From: Fallopia convolvulus
Taxonomy: Eukaryota; Streptophyta; Magnoliopsida; Caryophyllales; Polygonaceae
Length of the DNA stretch: 64,000 nucleotides
Direction: 5' to 3'
Assembly (NCBI GenBank): GCA_964016875.1
Contig: OZ024719.1
Span: 28,649,877 to 28,713,876, forward strand
Shown here: positions 54,710 through 64,000 of the stretch, piece after piece
Layout of the letters: the number at the start of each line of letters is the position of its first letter
How positions within the stretch are numbered: the stretch's first letter is position 1
Notes under the pieces: model-generated
Databases searched by the model: none
Told to the model about the DNA's origin: nothing
Seen by the model: the letters and a program-made list of their open reading frames with translations, nothing else
Program-made: the position numbers and the translations under genes

Positions 54710-57012
54710 GGGGTCACTAACGCACTTATCCAGCTGTTGTTCGAATTAAAATCATGGTGTTTCCGTATCTCATCTTATAGTAGAAGAGAAAAATTCGAAC
54801 CTGTTAACTGTTCTTTCGCAAATTTAGTAATATGCCAAATTCAACTCATCGTTCTCGATTAATCTGAATGTGCTTGCTTCTTGATGATAAACCGGTGCAG
54901 CTAGTGATAAGTTCATCAAAAGTTCTTCACTTTTTATGGATTAGTTGATCAAATAGCTCACCCATTAACACGGGATATGCTAACAGAGATTACATCTTTA
55001 TATGAAGATAGTAAATTTAGGACTTAAAATCTGTTTGCTTCTCAATGATAACTTTGTTCAAGTAGTGATTAGTTTATCAAAAAGTTTTCTAATCCAAATA
55101 CATAAATGCAAGATTATCTAATGCAGGTCTTGAACTTCTAAGGGGCTTTCCTCTGGCAGTGAGAGAACAAGGAAACCTCTCTAGTACTGGAAGCTATATA
55201 TCATGCAGGCTAGGAGAGAAGAACTACAAGAACCTGTTTGTAACTTCTACCTGGAGATTAAGCAACCAGTTTTAAGGATTAGAGTACGCAGGATTGAAAG
55301 AGACGAAGGAATTATAGGGATAGAGATGCGCGCCCCGCCAACTTTCTTTTTTCTTTTTTGTAATTGATTTTTGTTATTGAAGGGTATTTAGGTCAAAGTG
55401 GTTAAAATGGAGATGGTTAAGTTAAAACACGGTGATATTTAGCATTTGTGAAAATTTATCCCACGTCGCGTCCACTCATGTGTAAAACCCCAATTCACTC
55501 TCGATAACTTTGAAACCCTTCCGACCTAGCTATTACCTTGATAACCTTCATCGCTCTTTGGTCTTCTCAATACCGTCGATCTACCAATCAACGACGAGCT
55601 TCTCACCGTCGACAAACCTTGGCGAAACCTATCCGACAATATCTGGCGTCATCGATTTCGGTCTTTTTGAAAGGCGTTTGGTCGTTTGTTTGCTGCTCGG
55701 CATCATCTTCTAAATCTTTCATCTCTTCCAATAATAGCCAATCTTTCATTTCTCGCCAAATCCGAGTCCTATTTACTCAGGTGCTCTCCTGATTTTGCTT
55801 GTGAGATTTTTAGGGTTTTGTGGAATTAGCTTAGTTCATCATAGGGGTATGATTAGGGATGGGACCTGGGTACTTTTACTAGGATTTTGGATTTATAACA
55901 AGAAATTTGCATATATTTCCTCTGTAAAACTAAACAATAGATCTCATATACTTTTACTTTGTTCTAGGGGCGTAACTTATAGCATTTTTTGTTGCGGTTG
56001 GGTGGTGGGAAATGGGTTCTGTGCTTCTGTTGTATATTATGATTAAAAGACTGTTTCTTTCAACGTTTAATTTTTTTGTTGATGATATTGTGTTTCTTGT
56101 TGCCTGATTTATGTATCATTTAGAGAAAACATGTCCAATTTAATGAATGAGGTTAAATTGTTTTGGTTCTGATTATGAGATTAAGTAGCTGAGTATGATC
56201 GGGAAAACTTAGTTGCCATTGTATGATCAGGAAAACTTAGTTACTAATTGAGCATGAATGGGGTTAAAGTTCAGCCATTTTGCTTAAATTGTTGGTCAAT
56301 ATTGTATATATGATTGTGCTTTTCCTTTTCTTTTCCTACTTTACAAACTTAGTTAGCTGGAGGTTAGGTTCTGTAATTTTATTTTCAAGCAATTATTTAT
56401 GCCTTTCAAATAGCCAATAATGTTGACTGTAGTAGGTGCTCACTAATTGCTAGACAAATTTTCTTGGGTCTATGCAATACTTCTAACTGGCTAGATGAAT
56501 TTTTCCTCCATATAGACTATGGAGTCTTTAGTGATGATGATTGGTGCATGATCGATGTTAGTGGTAGTTATTATATTGTATATTAGCTCTCATTAATGGA
56601 GCCCAAATGGTTAAATAATACTAATTAATTAATTATAGTTACTTCAAAATATGATACACAATAACATATAGAAATTGGTTATCTATGTGGTTTGCTTAGC
56701 AGGTGTTCTAGTGTAATTAAAGGCTCTCACCTAGCACATGACTCTCACTAATGAGTAATGAGTTTTCAGATTACCTAGTAGCTAGGATGTAGTAGATACA
56801 TTATAAAGAGAGTACTCTCTTGAAAATCAAATTGAGACGATATAAATGCAACCATAGTTGACATGAATGGAAACATTCTAGATGAGTAGATATTCAAGGT
56901 CTAGAGCATTCTCTTGTTAATACCTTGTGATCTTTCTAGTAGATATTTAAGGAGAATACCTTTCGAAATCGAGAAAGTGAGGCCTATCGACCTCAGACCC
57001 TACTATCGACAG
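54710..57012. other. Non-coding CACTA interior, likely promoter and 5' introns
   Basis: About 2.3 kb, AT-rich, upstream of the first recognisable transposase-gene exon. A more GC-balanced part near 55470-55800 (frame MKPFRPSYYLDNLHRSLVFS at 55510) might include the 5' untranslated region of that gene. No protein family is recognised. Confidence 0.4.
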
Positions 57013-60000
57013 GATATTAGCAGAAAATAAGGCAATTATGCAAGCTAGAGGATTGTCCTTCGTTGTTAATAAGACTTTAAAAAGTATGAACTTAGTTTCA
57101 AAGACTGTTCTTGAAGGGATGGAACGTCAATCTGAGGTAGTCTATCTTTGATTCAAGCTACTATTCTCATGTATTAATTTTCCATGCTTTCATTTTTGTT
57201 GAAGTTTTGGAAGAGGAACAGAGTTCTATGATAGACTGATTGTGTGTTTGGTTTGAATTATGATCTTGGTTTATATGGGACATCATATATATCTAGGGTT
57301 GATGATATAGTTGCTTTGTTTTTTATTATCGATATTGTTGTTGCTTTTTCTATTTCTTTCTCGTTGAATCCTTTTTTCAAACTACCCATGCATGAGCACT
57401 CTTTTTGATCATATTATGTGCAATGAGCTATGTAGAATTGTAGCTTGGCCAACCAAACCCTATGTTGAGCCACGCAATTTTGGTTGACATTTTCATGGTT
57501 AATACCTTGTGATCTTTCTAGTGATGTCATTGGCTGGTTTTTATAAAAGCCCCATGGGCCTATGGAATTTTCTTCCCACTATTTTGAAAAAGTTGGATCC
57601 AGTTAATTAATTGGGGGTTGGGTTCTGGGGAGAAATGAGCTCAGCCCTCAACTAGTTCATATTTCAATTGGTATACATTGTCCCTCTGTAATCTTGTGGG
57701 TTCAAGTAAGAAGTGTTGATGAGTTCATATTTTTTATGTTGTCTTTCTATGAAGGGGTTGATTTAATGGATAGTATATATCACTGCCTCACGATAAGGGG
57801 GTGGGGTTCAAGTGAGAAGTGAACCAAACCAAAATAACCTAGTTTACTTTTGAATCCGAATTTGAACTAAAGTAGCTATGTTTGTTTTTAGTCGGAAAGA
57901 ATTATGAATATTTAGGTTATTACTGTTTATGATGAAGTACAAAGGAGAGAGTTGTAATTATTTTCTATAAAAGTCTATTTTATGAAGAATCAAACTTGAC
58001 CGAAAACTGAACTTCCAAAAAATGAATTATCTCAATTCCTTTGTTATTTTGTGGGTTTACAGGCTACTGAATTATCTCAATTCTTGTTCAATGATTTTAG
58101 CGTTTATGCTCTCTTTCTAGGCAAGGTTACCTAATAAGAATCATGTAGTTCAAGCTGATGTCGATAAATCTGATGTATTTTTTAGCATTTTGGTTGACAT
58201 GTTATTTACTTGTATATTATAGTCAGTTTTGAAACCATCTTGTCTATTTCTCAGAGTTGCTCTAGAGAGAAAAGAGAAAAGAAATCGCTTACTCAGCATT
58301 TACCCATGGTTGAGTTTTTTGAGTTGAAACATCAAGGCTCACAGTCAAAGAAGAGGAAGGGCCAAAACTTATAGCCAGATGTTAGCCAACCACAAAAAAA
58401 AATCAACTACAAAATGACGCTGCATTACAAAAAAAATCAGGAGAAAAAATTTCAGTCCCACTACACAAAATTCAACAACAAAAAGATGCAGTCCTAGAAC
58501 AAAAGGGCCAACAAAAGGAAAATTCAAGCCAACAATTGAAAAAATTCAAAAGGTGTTTTATCCTCCGGTAGTATGCCAAGATATAACAAATGAAGAAAAT
58601 ACTAGAATCAAGAAGTCGCAAAAACAATGACATAGTGAATCATTCAATGGAGGTTTCAACTTTGGTTTATGGAGATTCAAGACCACAATAGCCACTAGAT
58701 CTAAATGATGGAGATTTGAGAGCTCGACAACCAACTAATGGAGAAAATCTCGATCATTCGAATGATGTTCCAGATTATGATGGTGAAGATGCAAGTGATT
58801 TTTCAGGAACAACTGACATGAGTGATCAAAGTGAAATTCCAAATGTACAAAGTGAAGTCCCAAATGCACTTAACTCGTCATTACATACCAGAAAACAAAC
58901 TTCAGGTGACTTTTCTTCCCATTAGTTGATTTCCTTGTTTAAATATTTTTCAATATTCATGATACATGTTAAACTATGTACTTTTACTCGTTGTAGAAAA
59001 GAAGAAGCATCGGGGGAAAACATTTCTAACAAGAGTCCAAGCTCGAACAATGGAAGAGCGTGATGTTGTAATTTTTAATAATTTATTCCAACCAATTGAC
59101 CCTACCTAGAGCTGTCAAAAGCTAACCGAACTCGCTAACCCGACCCGAACCACCCGATAATTTTAGGGTCAAGACCAGAAAATTTGAATCCGAAACCCGA
59201 AATCAACCAAACCCGATAGAACCAGAAACCCGTTGGGTTGAAACCCGAAACCCGTTGGGTTGACAGATTTAGTATATTTATAGAATTTTTAAAATTTATT
59301 TTAAAAATTATAATATATTTTATTATCAAATAAATGAAAATAATATATTATAATTAAATGTTAATATTTAATTAAAAATTAATTTTAATAATCATAAAAA
59401 AAAGGATATTTTAGACCCGCTGGTTAACCCGACCCGAGCGAAAACCGCTACATCCCGACTCGATTGACCCATGACCCATAACGAAATCGAACCCGAAATG
59501 ACCGAACCCGAACCCACTCGACCTGACCCGATTGACAAGTCTAGCCCTACCCCAAAGTTTGTAAATGATTTTACTCATTTGCTTGGAGTTTATGCTAGAA
59601 ATTCACTTATGTTACCATTGACTTATATAACATGGAAGTATGTGCCTGATGAGACAAAGGATGCCATTTGGGAGGAAGTAAAGGTAACGTATTTATTTAT
59701 CAGTTATTTTTCATACTTCTTTTTTTTATTAAGCATTATATTTGGTGAAATTAATAAGAATACATGTGTTTATGGATGGCTTAGAAAAAGTTCATTGTAC
59801 CCGAGGAGGCAAAACAAAGGGTGCAAAGTAATGTCAATACTAAATGGAAGCAAGAAAATACAAGAGTAAAAGCTAACCACTACACCAAGTTTGTCACTCT
59901 ACCATATGAAGAAAGGTTGGCTCAACGACCTCCGGGCATATCGATAGAGGATTTCAAAGAGCTTTTACGTTTTTGGGACTCCCTTGAATCTCAGGTATTT

Positions 60001-60971
60001 TATCTTATTTAATAAATACAATATAGTTTGTTTTATACTCTTGACTCATTTATTTTATACACTTACTCATGCCTATGTTTTAGCATATAAAATCAATAGG
60101 AAATAAATGGCAAAAACAAAGAGAATCGAGATAAACAAAATTATATGCACACTTTAGGGAAATTTTCAATTGTTGTTCTACGTCATGAGCTGGTACTCGT
60201 TTATGTATCTCTTGTAGTGGATATTCAACATGTTTCTGCACTTCTATTAATTTTCTTAAACATTTATAATTCTGAATGTTTCTTATATTTAATTTTGATC
60301 ATCAAACAGTGATGCAACACCATGTATAATAATAAAAATTGTTTGATTTTCTTAGCAAGAAAAGCATCCAAACAAGAAGCCTCCATCACAAACAGATGTG
60401 TATACAGAATCAAGAAAGAGAACTCTTGGACACACTTACTTAACAACAAATGAATATACTCTGAAAAATATTGTGAGATAAAATTATCTCTTACTAAATT
60501 TATTCATATTTACTATAATTTAAATGAAAGTATGTTATATTCTTAATTTCTTTGATGTTTTCTTCATGTCTTTAATTAAAAAGGAGAAAATGTCAACGCT
60601 TCAAGCCTTGAATGACGAGAATAGCGAAAAAGATCCCAAATTATGATCCATATCCCGAGGTCATCACTAAGAAGGAGCATAGTGGGAGAGTGCGACTATA
60701 CGGAGGAGGTGTTACAAAGGCTAAATTGAACAACAAGGATGTCAAGACTCCGTACATTATTCATCCAGTGTCCTTAGAGTCCATTATTGAGACAATGCAG
60801 AGAAACATCACTGAACAAGTTCAAAAAACTCTAGTTGAACAGATGGACCGACAAATTTCTGATCTTTTGTCAAAAATAAAAGAAGCCAATCCCGGTATTA
60901 AGCTTGTTATGCCTGACTTCTCAGCCAACCAAGGAGATACATCTAGTCTTCATGACACTGAAGATGGGTAA
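57013..60971 (+). pseudogene. En/Spm accessory transposase gene (Transposase_24/Ptta type), multi-exon, disrupted
   Basis: Likely exons: 57013-57136 (ILAENKAIMQARGLSFVV, ending RQSE); about 58257-58380 (MVEFFELKHQGSQSKKRKG); about 58716-58900 (acidic); about 58996-59106 plus 59552-59683, interrupted by a hAT MITE (KKKHRGKTFLTRVQARTM; FTHLLGVYARNSLMLPLTY; WKYVPDETKDAIWEEVK); 59785-59994 (KFIVPEEAKQ; RPPGISIEDFKELLRFWDS); about 60085-60190 (HTLGKFSIVVLRHEL); 60356-60475; and 60585-60971 (GRVRLYGGGVTKAKL, then a helical region EQVQKTLVEQMDRQISDLLS). WKYVPDETK...W, ER-A-RP and HT-G--S---R-E are Transposase_24 hallmarks. The protein probably binds the subterminal repeats. Stops occur in several exons, so it is likely inactive. 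Confidence 0.8.
59107..59543. mobile_element. hAT-like MITE in a transposase exon, 437 bp
   Basis: Ends TAGAGCTGTCAA and, inverted, TAGACTTGTCAA. Flanking 8-bp words ACCCTACC (59099-59106) and GCCCTACC (59544-59551) differ at one base, the 8-bp target duplication of hAT elements. The interior has an AT-rich centre and CCCGAACCC-type GC-richer sides. Removing the element and one duplication copy rejoins the transposase reading frame through PIDPTPKFVND. Confidence 0.85.
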
Positions 60972-61850
60972 GACATGAAACTTCTAGTTGATGCTTTATT
61001 TAGAATTTTTTTTAATTTTTTTTTTTGATTTTAGGGACTTCGTTGATGTTTATTGATAAGTATCGGTCGTACATTTGCCAAAGGTATTTTCTGCTCCTTT
61101 ACCTTGTTGTACGTGGTTTGTTTTTAGGTTGGTGTTGTGTTGTAATTTTGATGTTGTTGTTTTGAAGTTGTTGTTCTGATTGCATTTTGTTGGTTTGATG
61201 TGGACTGTAATTTCATTTTACAGGTTTGTTGATATTGTTTTGTTGTTGTATTCTATTGATCCATCTCTCAGATTGTATTTCTATTTTATTAGTTTGTTGA
61301 TTTGATGTTGCACTTTGTTGGTGTTAATGTTGTACATTAATTTGCTAGTTTGAAGTTCATGTCTTGATGGTATATTTTTATCACCTTGTAATTGTCTTTC
61401 AGCTGTTGCAATTTATGCAGGTTTTCCATCTACTATTTTCCTGAGTTTATATTGTGTTATTTTTTGTATGTTGCAGGTATTTTGTTGGTTTGGAGTTGCT
61501 TCCAATTAATGTTTCTTTTGCTGGCAAGTTTACCTATCTATTTGGCTTTTTTGATAAAACTCTTGGAGGCTTGCTACTTTAGTTATGATTTTTATTCTAA
61601 AGTTTAGTCGTACATGTGTTATGAATAGACCATCATTTTGTAAACATATTAAAGTAATTATGATCTAATATATTTAAGTTGAGTGTTCTCTATGTTTAAT
61701 GTTATTATATTATATAATTATGTTTGTAAACTTGTAAAAAGGCTGCACGTACAAATTAAATATATATATGATTAATTAAGATTAAAAAATATTAATTCAT
61801 TAGTTAATCAAAACCTCTTAATTAGATTAAAAAACTGTCGTATTAGAAGA
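60972..61850. other. 3' part of the CACTA interior, no gene seen
   Basis: T-rich and TTG-rich sequence after the transposase stop, consistent with a 3' untranslated region or terminal intron. No recognisable product. Confidence 0.45.
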
Positions 61851-62165
61851 ATAATTCTGCCTCATTAGACTACAAGAATCGTTTCATTAGGTTTATAGAC
61901 CGCTTCATTAAATCTATCAAAATCATTGTATTAGATCCTTGAAACCGCTTCATTAGATAAGAAACTGTTGCATTAGCTTATCCAATAAACCACTTCATTA
62001 GGAGTACAAAAGCAACGGTTTTTCTTAATTAATGATACGGTTGCCAACGTTGTTGCCAAACCGTAGCGTTAGACCCGAAAACCGCTTTATCAAAACTAAT
62101 GCTACGCCAGCAGATGATGTAGGCAAAAACCGTTGCATTAGACCTAATGAAGCAGTTTTCGACCG
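61850..62165. repeat. Right subterminal repeats of the CACTA element
   Basis: At least seven copies or variants of aaaccgcttcatta, or its inverse taatgaagcggttt, for example near 61880, 61905, 61950, 61990, 62090, 62130 and 62145. They mirror the left subterminal array. Confidence 0.88.
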
Positions 62166-62304
62166 TTGCTTTAGTCCTTTAATTTAGTAGTGTCGGGTTG
62201 CTTCAAATCACAACTACAAGACTAGTAGTGCCTCTGACGATTACAAGTCTTGATTTACAAGTCAACGACGAGAGACAACCAAACTGATCAAACTAATATT
62301 AGTT

Positions 62305-63046
62305 GATGGGTCAATGCCTAAGGACTTCCTCACGGGAACATACTATCTTATTGGACCAGGCCTACTCACTGATGACCACGGGTTTGACCCTTGGACGCGG
62401 GCATGGGTATCTTCGGGCTTTTGAAATGAACGGGCTGGACGGGGAGGTGAATTGCTCGGCCCAATACGTGAAGACAACGACGCATATGGAGGAGTTCGAT
62501 CCGGTGAAAGGGTCGTGGAAGTTCAGCCATAGGGAGCCCTTCTCCGTGCTCAAGGGCGGCTACATGGTGGGCAACACAAAAGTGATGAAGAATGTGGCCA
62601 ACAACACGGTTCTGAAATGGGGCGGGAGGCTCTTCTGCCTCTGGGAAGGTGGGTCCCCTTATGAGGTCCATCCTCGATCGTCGTCCACTCTTGGGATGTT
62701 GACTTGATTCGCGATCATGACTCTGTGGGCGATGATGGGACAACACTGGCGCCACCCCGTCTTCTTGGCCATGTATTATTGGATGTCGTCGCTGCACTAA
62801 TTCTCAAGCCTCTTTCTTCTCTATGGTATTACAAATTAAAGCGTTGTATGCATGCACTTTTGTTTTCAAGCAATTTAATCAGATTAAAATTATTCATCCA
62901 AGTGTGAGTTAAATTTGCTGGAGTGTTCAAGATGTCGAGGAAAAGAATATTGTCCCATTACAAGATTGATGTTCAAAGACAAAGACTATTAATCATGGCG
63001 AGTGTGGAAGATATGCTTCTCCCTAGGAGTTGTATCACTTTCTACG
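62305..63046 (+). pseudogene. CCD7: Carotenoid cleavage dioxygenase 7 (CCD7/MAX3) pseudogene fragment
   Basis: CCD7 is a plastid non-haem iron dioxygenase that cleaves 9-cis-beta-carotene in strigolactone synthesis. Seen: DGSMPKDFLTGTYYLIGPGL and LTDDHG (62305-62384), a frameshift, then GHGYLRAFEMNGLDGEV, YVKTTTHMEEFDPVKGSWKF, FSVLKGGYMVGNTKVMKNVA and LKWGGRLFCLWEGGSPYEV to a stop after TLGMLT (62705). In another frame follow DLIRDHDS and a remnant ending ALILKPL before a GT at 62826. The next exon (62921-63046) reads GVFKMSRKRILSHYKIDVQR, LLIMASVEDMLLPRSCITFY and ends at a GTACGT donor. The splice acceptor before it reads TTGCTG where TTGCAG is expected. The N-terminus and all later exons with the iron-binding histidines are absent from the window. 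Confidence 0.9.
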
Positions 63047-63135
63047 GTACGTACGCACATGATACCTACACGTACGTATTCATTAAGTTTTGTGTTTGCA
63101 TGCATTCATTAAGTTTTGTCTTCTATTAATATATA

Positions 63136-63387
63136 GAGTTTGGTTCAAATGAAACGAACTTTTATCTTGAAACGAACTCTTATCCTGAAACGAATGCATT
63201 TTTCCTAGTTTGTAGTGCACTTTTTCTATTTCAGAGTGTACTTTTTCATATTTGCACTTTTTGTACTTTTTGTAGTACACATTTTGTATTTTGCAATGCA
63301 AGTTTGTATGAAAAGTGCACTACGAACTAGGAAAAATGCATTCGTTTCACATTTTAGGATAAGAGTTTGTTTCATTTGACAAAACTC
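63136..63387. mobile_element. Foldback MITE downstream of the CCD7 exon, about 250 bp
   Basis: The left arm GAGTTTGGTTCAAATGAAAC and the right arm, inverted, GAGTTTTGTCAAATGAAAC continue as a long inverted repeat through gaacttttatc, gaatgcatttttcctagtt and gtagtgcact, about 90 bp in all. The left arm has a tandem gaaacgaactyttatc(t/c)t duplication. No unambiguous target duplication is visible. It falls in what would be the next CCD7 intron. Confidence 0.78.
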
Positions 63388-64000
63388 ACAAAAAATATTA
63401 ATTTTTACTTCATTTTTATGTAATTTTTTATTTTTATATAAGATAAGACTATAAAAAAAATTAATTGATTTTTCGTAATTTTTAAAAAATTTATTTATCT
63501 TCTTTCTTAACATAAGAATACAAAATTTATTAACTTAATTTATGATTTTTTCGAATAAAGATATTTATATGCAAAAATTATAATATAATAGTCTTTTTAA
63601 CAGAAAAGGTTAAATAACTAGTTTTATCCTAAAATTTTAATATTTCTCAAATAGTAATTTTATATTCGAAAAAAAAAATTGTTTACTTTTTATAGATGGG
63701 GATGTATCCAATTATCTAAAATTTAATTTTTCAACGCTTTTTTAATTTACAAAATTCAATAATTTTCATTTTTGTAAATTTTAAATTTTTTTTGTTTATC
63801 TTCTTTCTTAACACAAGATATAATTTAATTTAAAATTTTTAATAGAGGTATAATTTAATTATTATTTTTAATAGAGGTCTTTTTAATAGAAAAGGTTAAA
63901 TAATTAGTTATATCCTACATTTTTAACATCTCTCAAATAGTAATTTTATATTTGAAAAAAGAACTTTAATTTGAGTAATTTTTATAGATTATGACCAATT
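63388..64000. other. AT-rich sequence to the end of the window
   Basis: Very AT-rich, no supportable frame. A phrase of about 40 bases (agaaaaggttaaataa(c/t)tagtt, then tctcaaatagtaattttatat) occurs near 63602 and again near 63890, indicating a diverged direct repeat of about 285 bp period. Confidence 0.5.

Larger units (their letters stand above)
52925..62192 (+). mobile_element. CACTA (En/Spm) DNA transposon, 9268 bp (TSD TCG)
   Basis: Left end CACTACTAAATTAA (52925-52938) and right end, inverted, TTAATTTAGTAGTG (62179-62192) are 14-bp terminal inverted repeats opening with CACTA. TCG flanks both sides (52922-52924 and 62193-62195), a perfect 3-bp target duplication. Subterminal regions on both sides carry many copies of TAATGAAGCGGTTT in opposing orientation, the expected accessory-protein binding repeats. 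The body holds an En/Spm-type Transposase_24-like gene, a short-chain dehydrogenase fragment, a nested Mutator-like element and a nested hAT MITE. I found no DDE transposase (Transposase_21/TNPD) region, so the element is probably non-autonomous. Confidence 0.93.

Overview
The window is nuclear DNA of a flowering plant, most likely a dicot. It is AT-rich and intron-bearing. Nearly all recognisable sequence is transposable elements or broken copies of plant genes (a YUCCA flavin monooxygenase, a penta-EF-hand calcium-binding protein of the CML48/49/50 type, carotenoid cleavage dioxygenase CCD7, and a short-chain dehydrogenase fragment). I see no intact host gene. It reads as a transposon-dense, probably heterochromatic, intergenic region with nested insertions. 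Many insertions can be bounded exactly by target-site duplications (TSDs).

Layout. 1-4450: AT-rich flank with tandem repeats, a minus-strand YUCCA pseudogene (1801-3060) and a Tourist-like MITE (3821-4122). 4469-12161: a nearly full-length minus-strand L1-type LINE with a 16-bp TSD, its RNase H split by a 1401-bp solo LTR (4790-6190). 12200-13600: a TAA-TSD MITE, a Stowaway-like MITE and an inverted-repeat/tandem-repeat element. 13797-18540: two copia remnants abutting in opposite orientation; the second (Sirevirus-like) carries a long-TIR DNA element (about 15084-16078). 19996-22724: a compact 2.7-kb non-autonomous LTR retrotransposon with 97%-identical LTRs and one unfamiliar Arg/Pro/Glu-rich ORF. 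23233-29636: a gag-protease-only LTR element with no reverse transcriptase, dotted with CCGCGAYCGCGG motifs and split by a second, antisense solo LTR (26982-28461).

30894-38363: a penta-EF-hand pseudogene split by a complete 6477-bp copia element (31119-37595, TSD TAGAT). 38364-50598: a Ty3/gypsy Tat-lineage element with two RNase H domains and an antisense multi-exon gene downstream of pol; its gag is split by a 3.7-kb solo LTR (38901-42594, TSD ACCAC). 51577-52400: small LINE and copia relics. 52925-62192: a 9.27-kb CACTA element (TSD TCG) with an En/Spm-type accessory transposase gene and a captured short-chain dehydrogenase fragment. Inside it sit a 1.1-kb Mutator-like element with 190-bp TIRs (TSD AAAAAATAA) and a hAT-like MITE in a transposase exon. 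62305-63046: a CCD7 pseudogene with a foldback MITE in its downstream intron, then AT-rich sequence to the end.

The elements do not form one pathway. They form an order of insertions. Host gene pieces are oldest, LINE, Tat, gag-protease and CACTA bodies came next, and solo LTRs, MULE and MITEs landed inside them. Candidates for something undescribed are the 314-residue ORF of the 2.7-kb LTR element, the palindrome-dotted gag-protease element, and the composite CACTA with nested gene capture.
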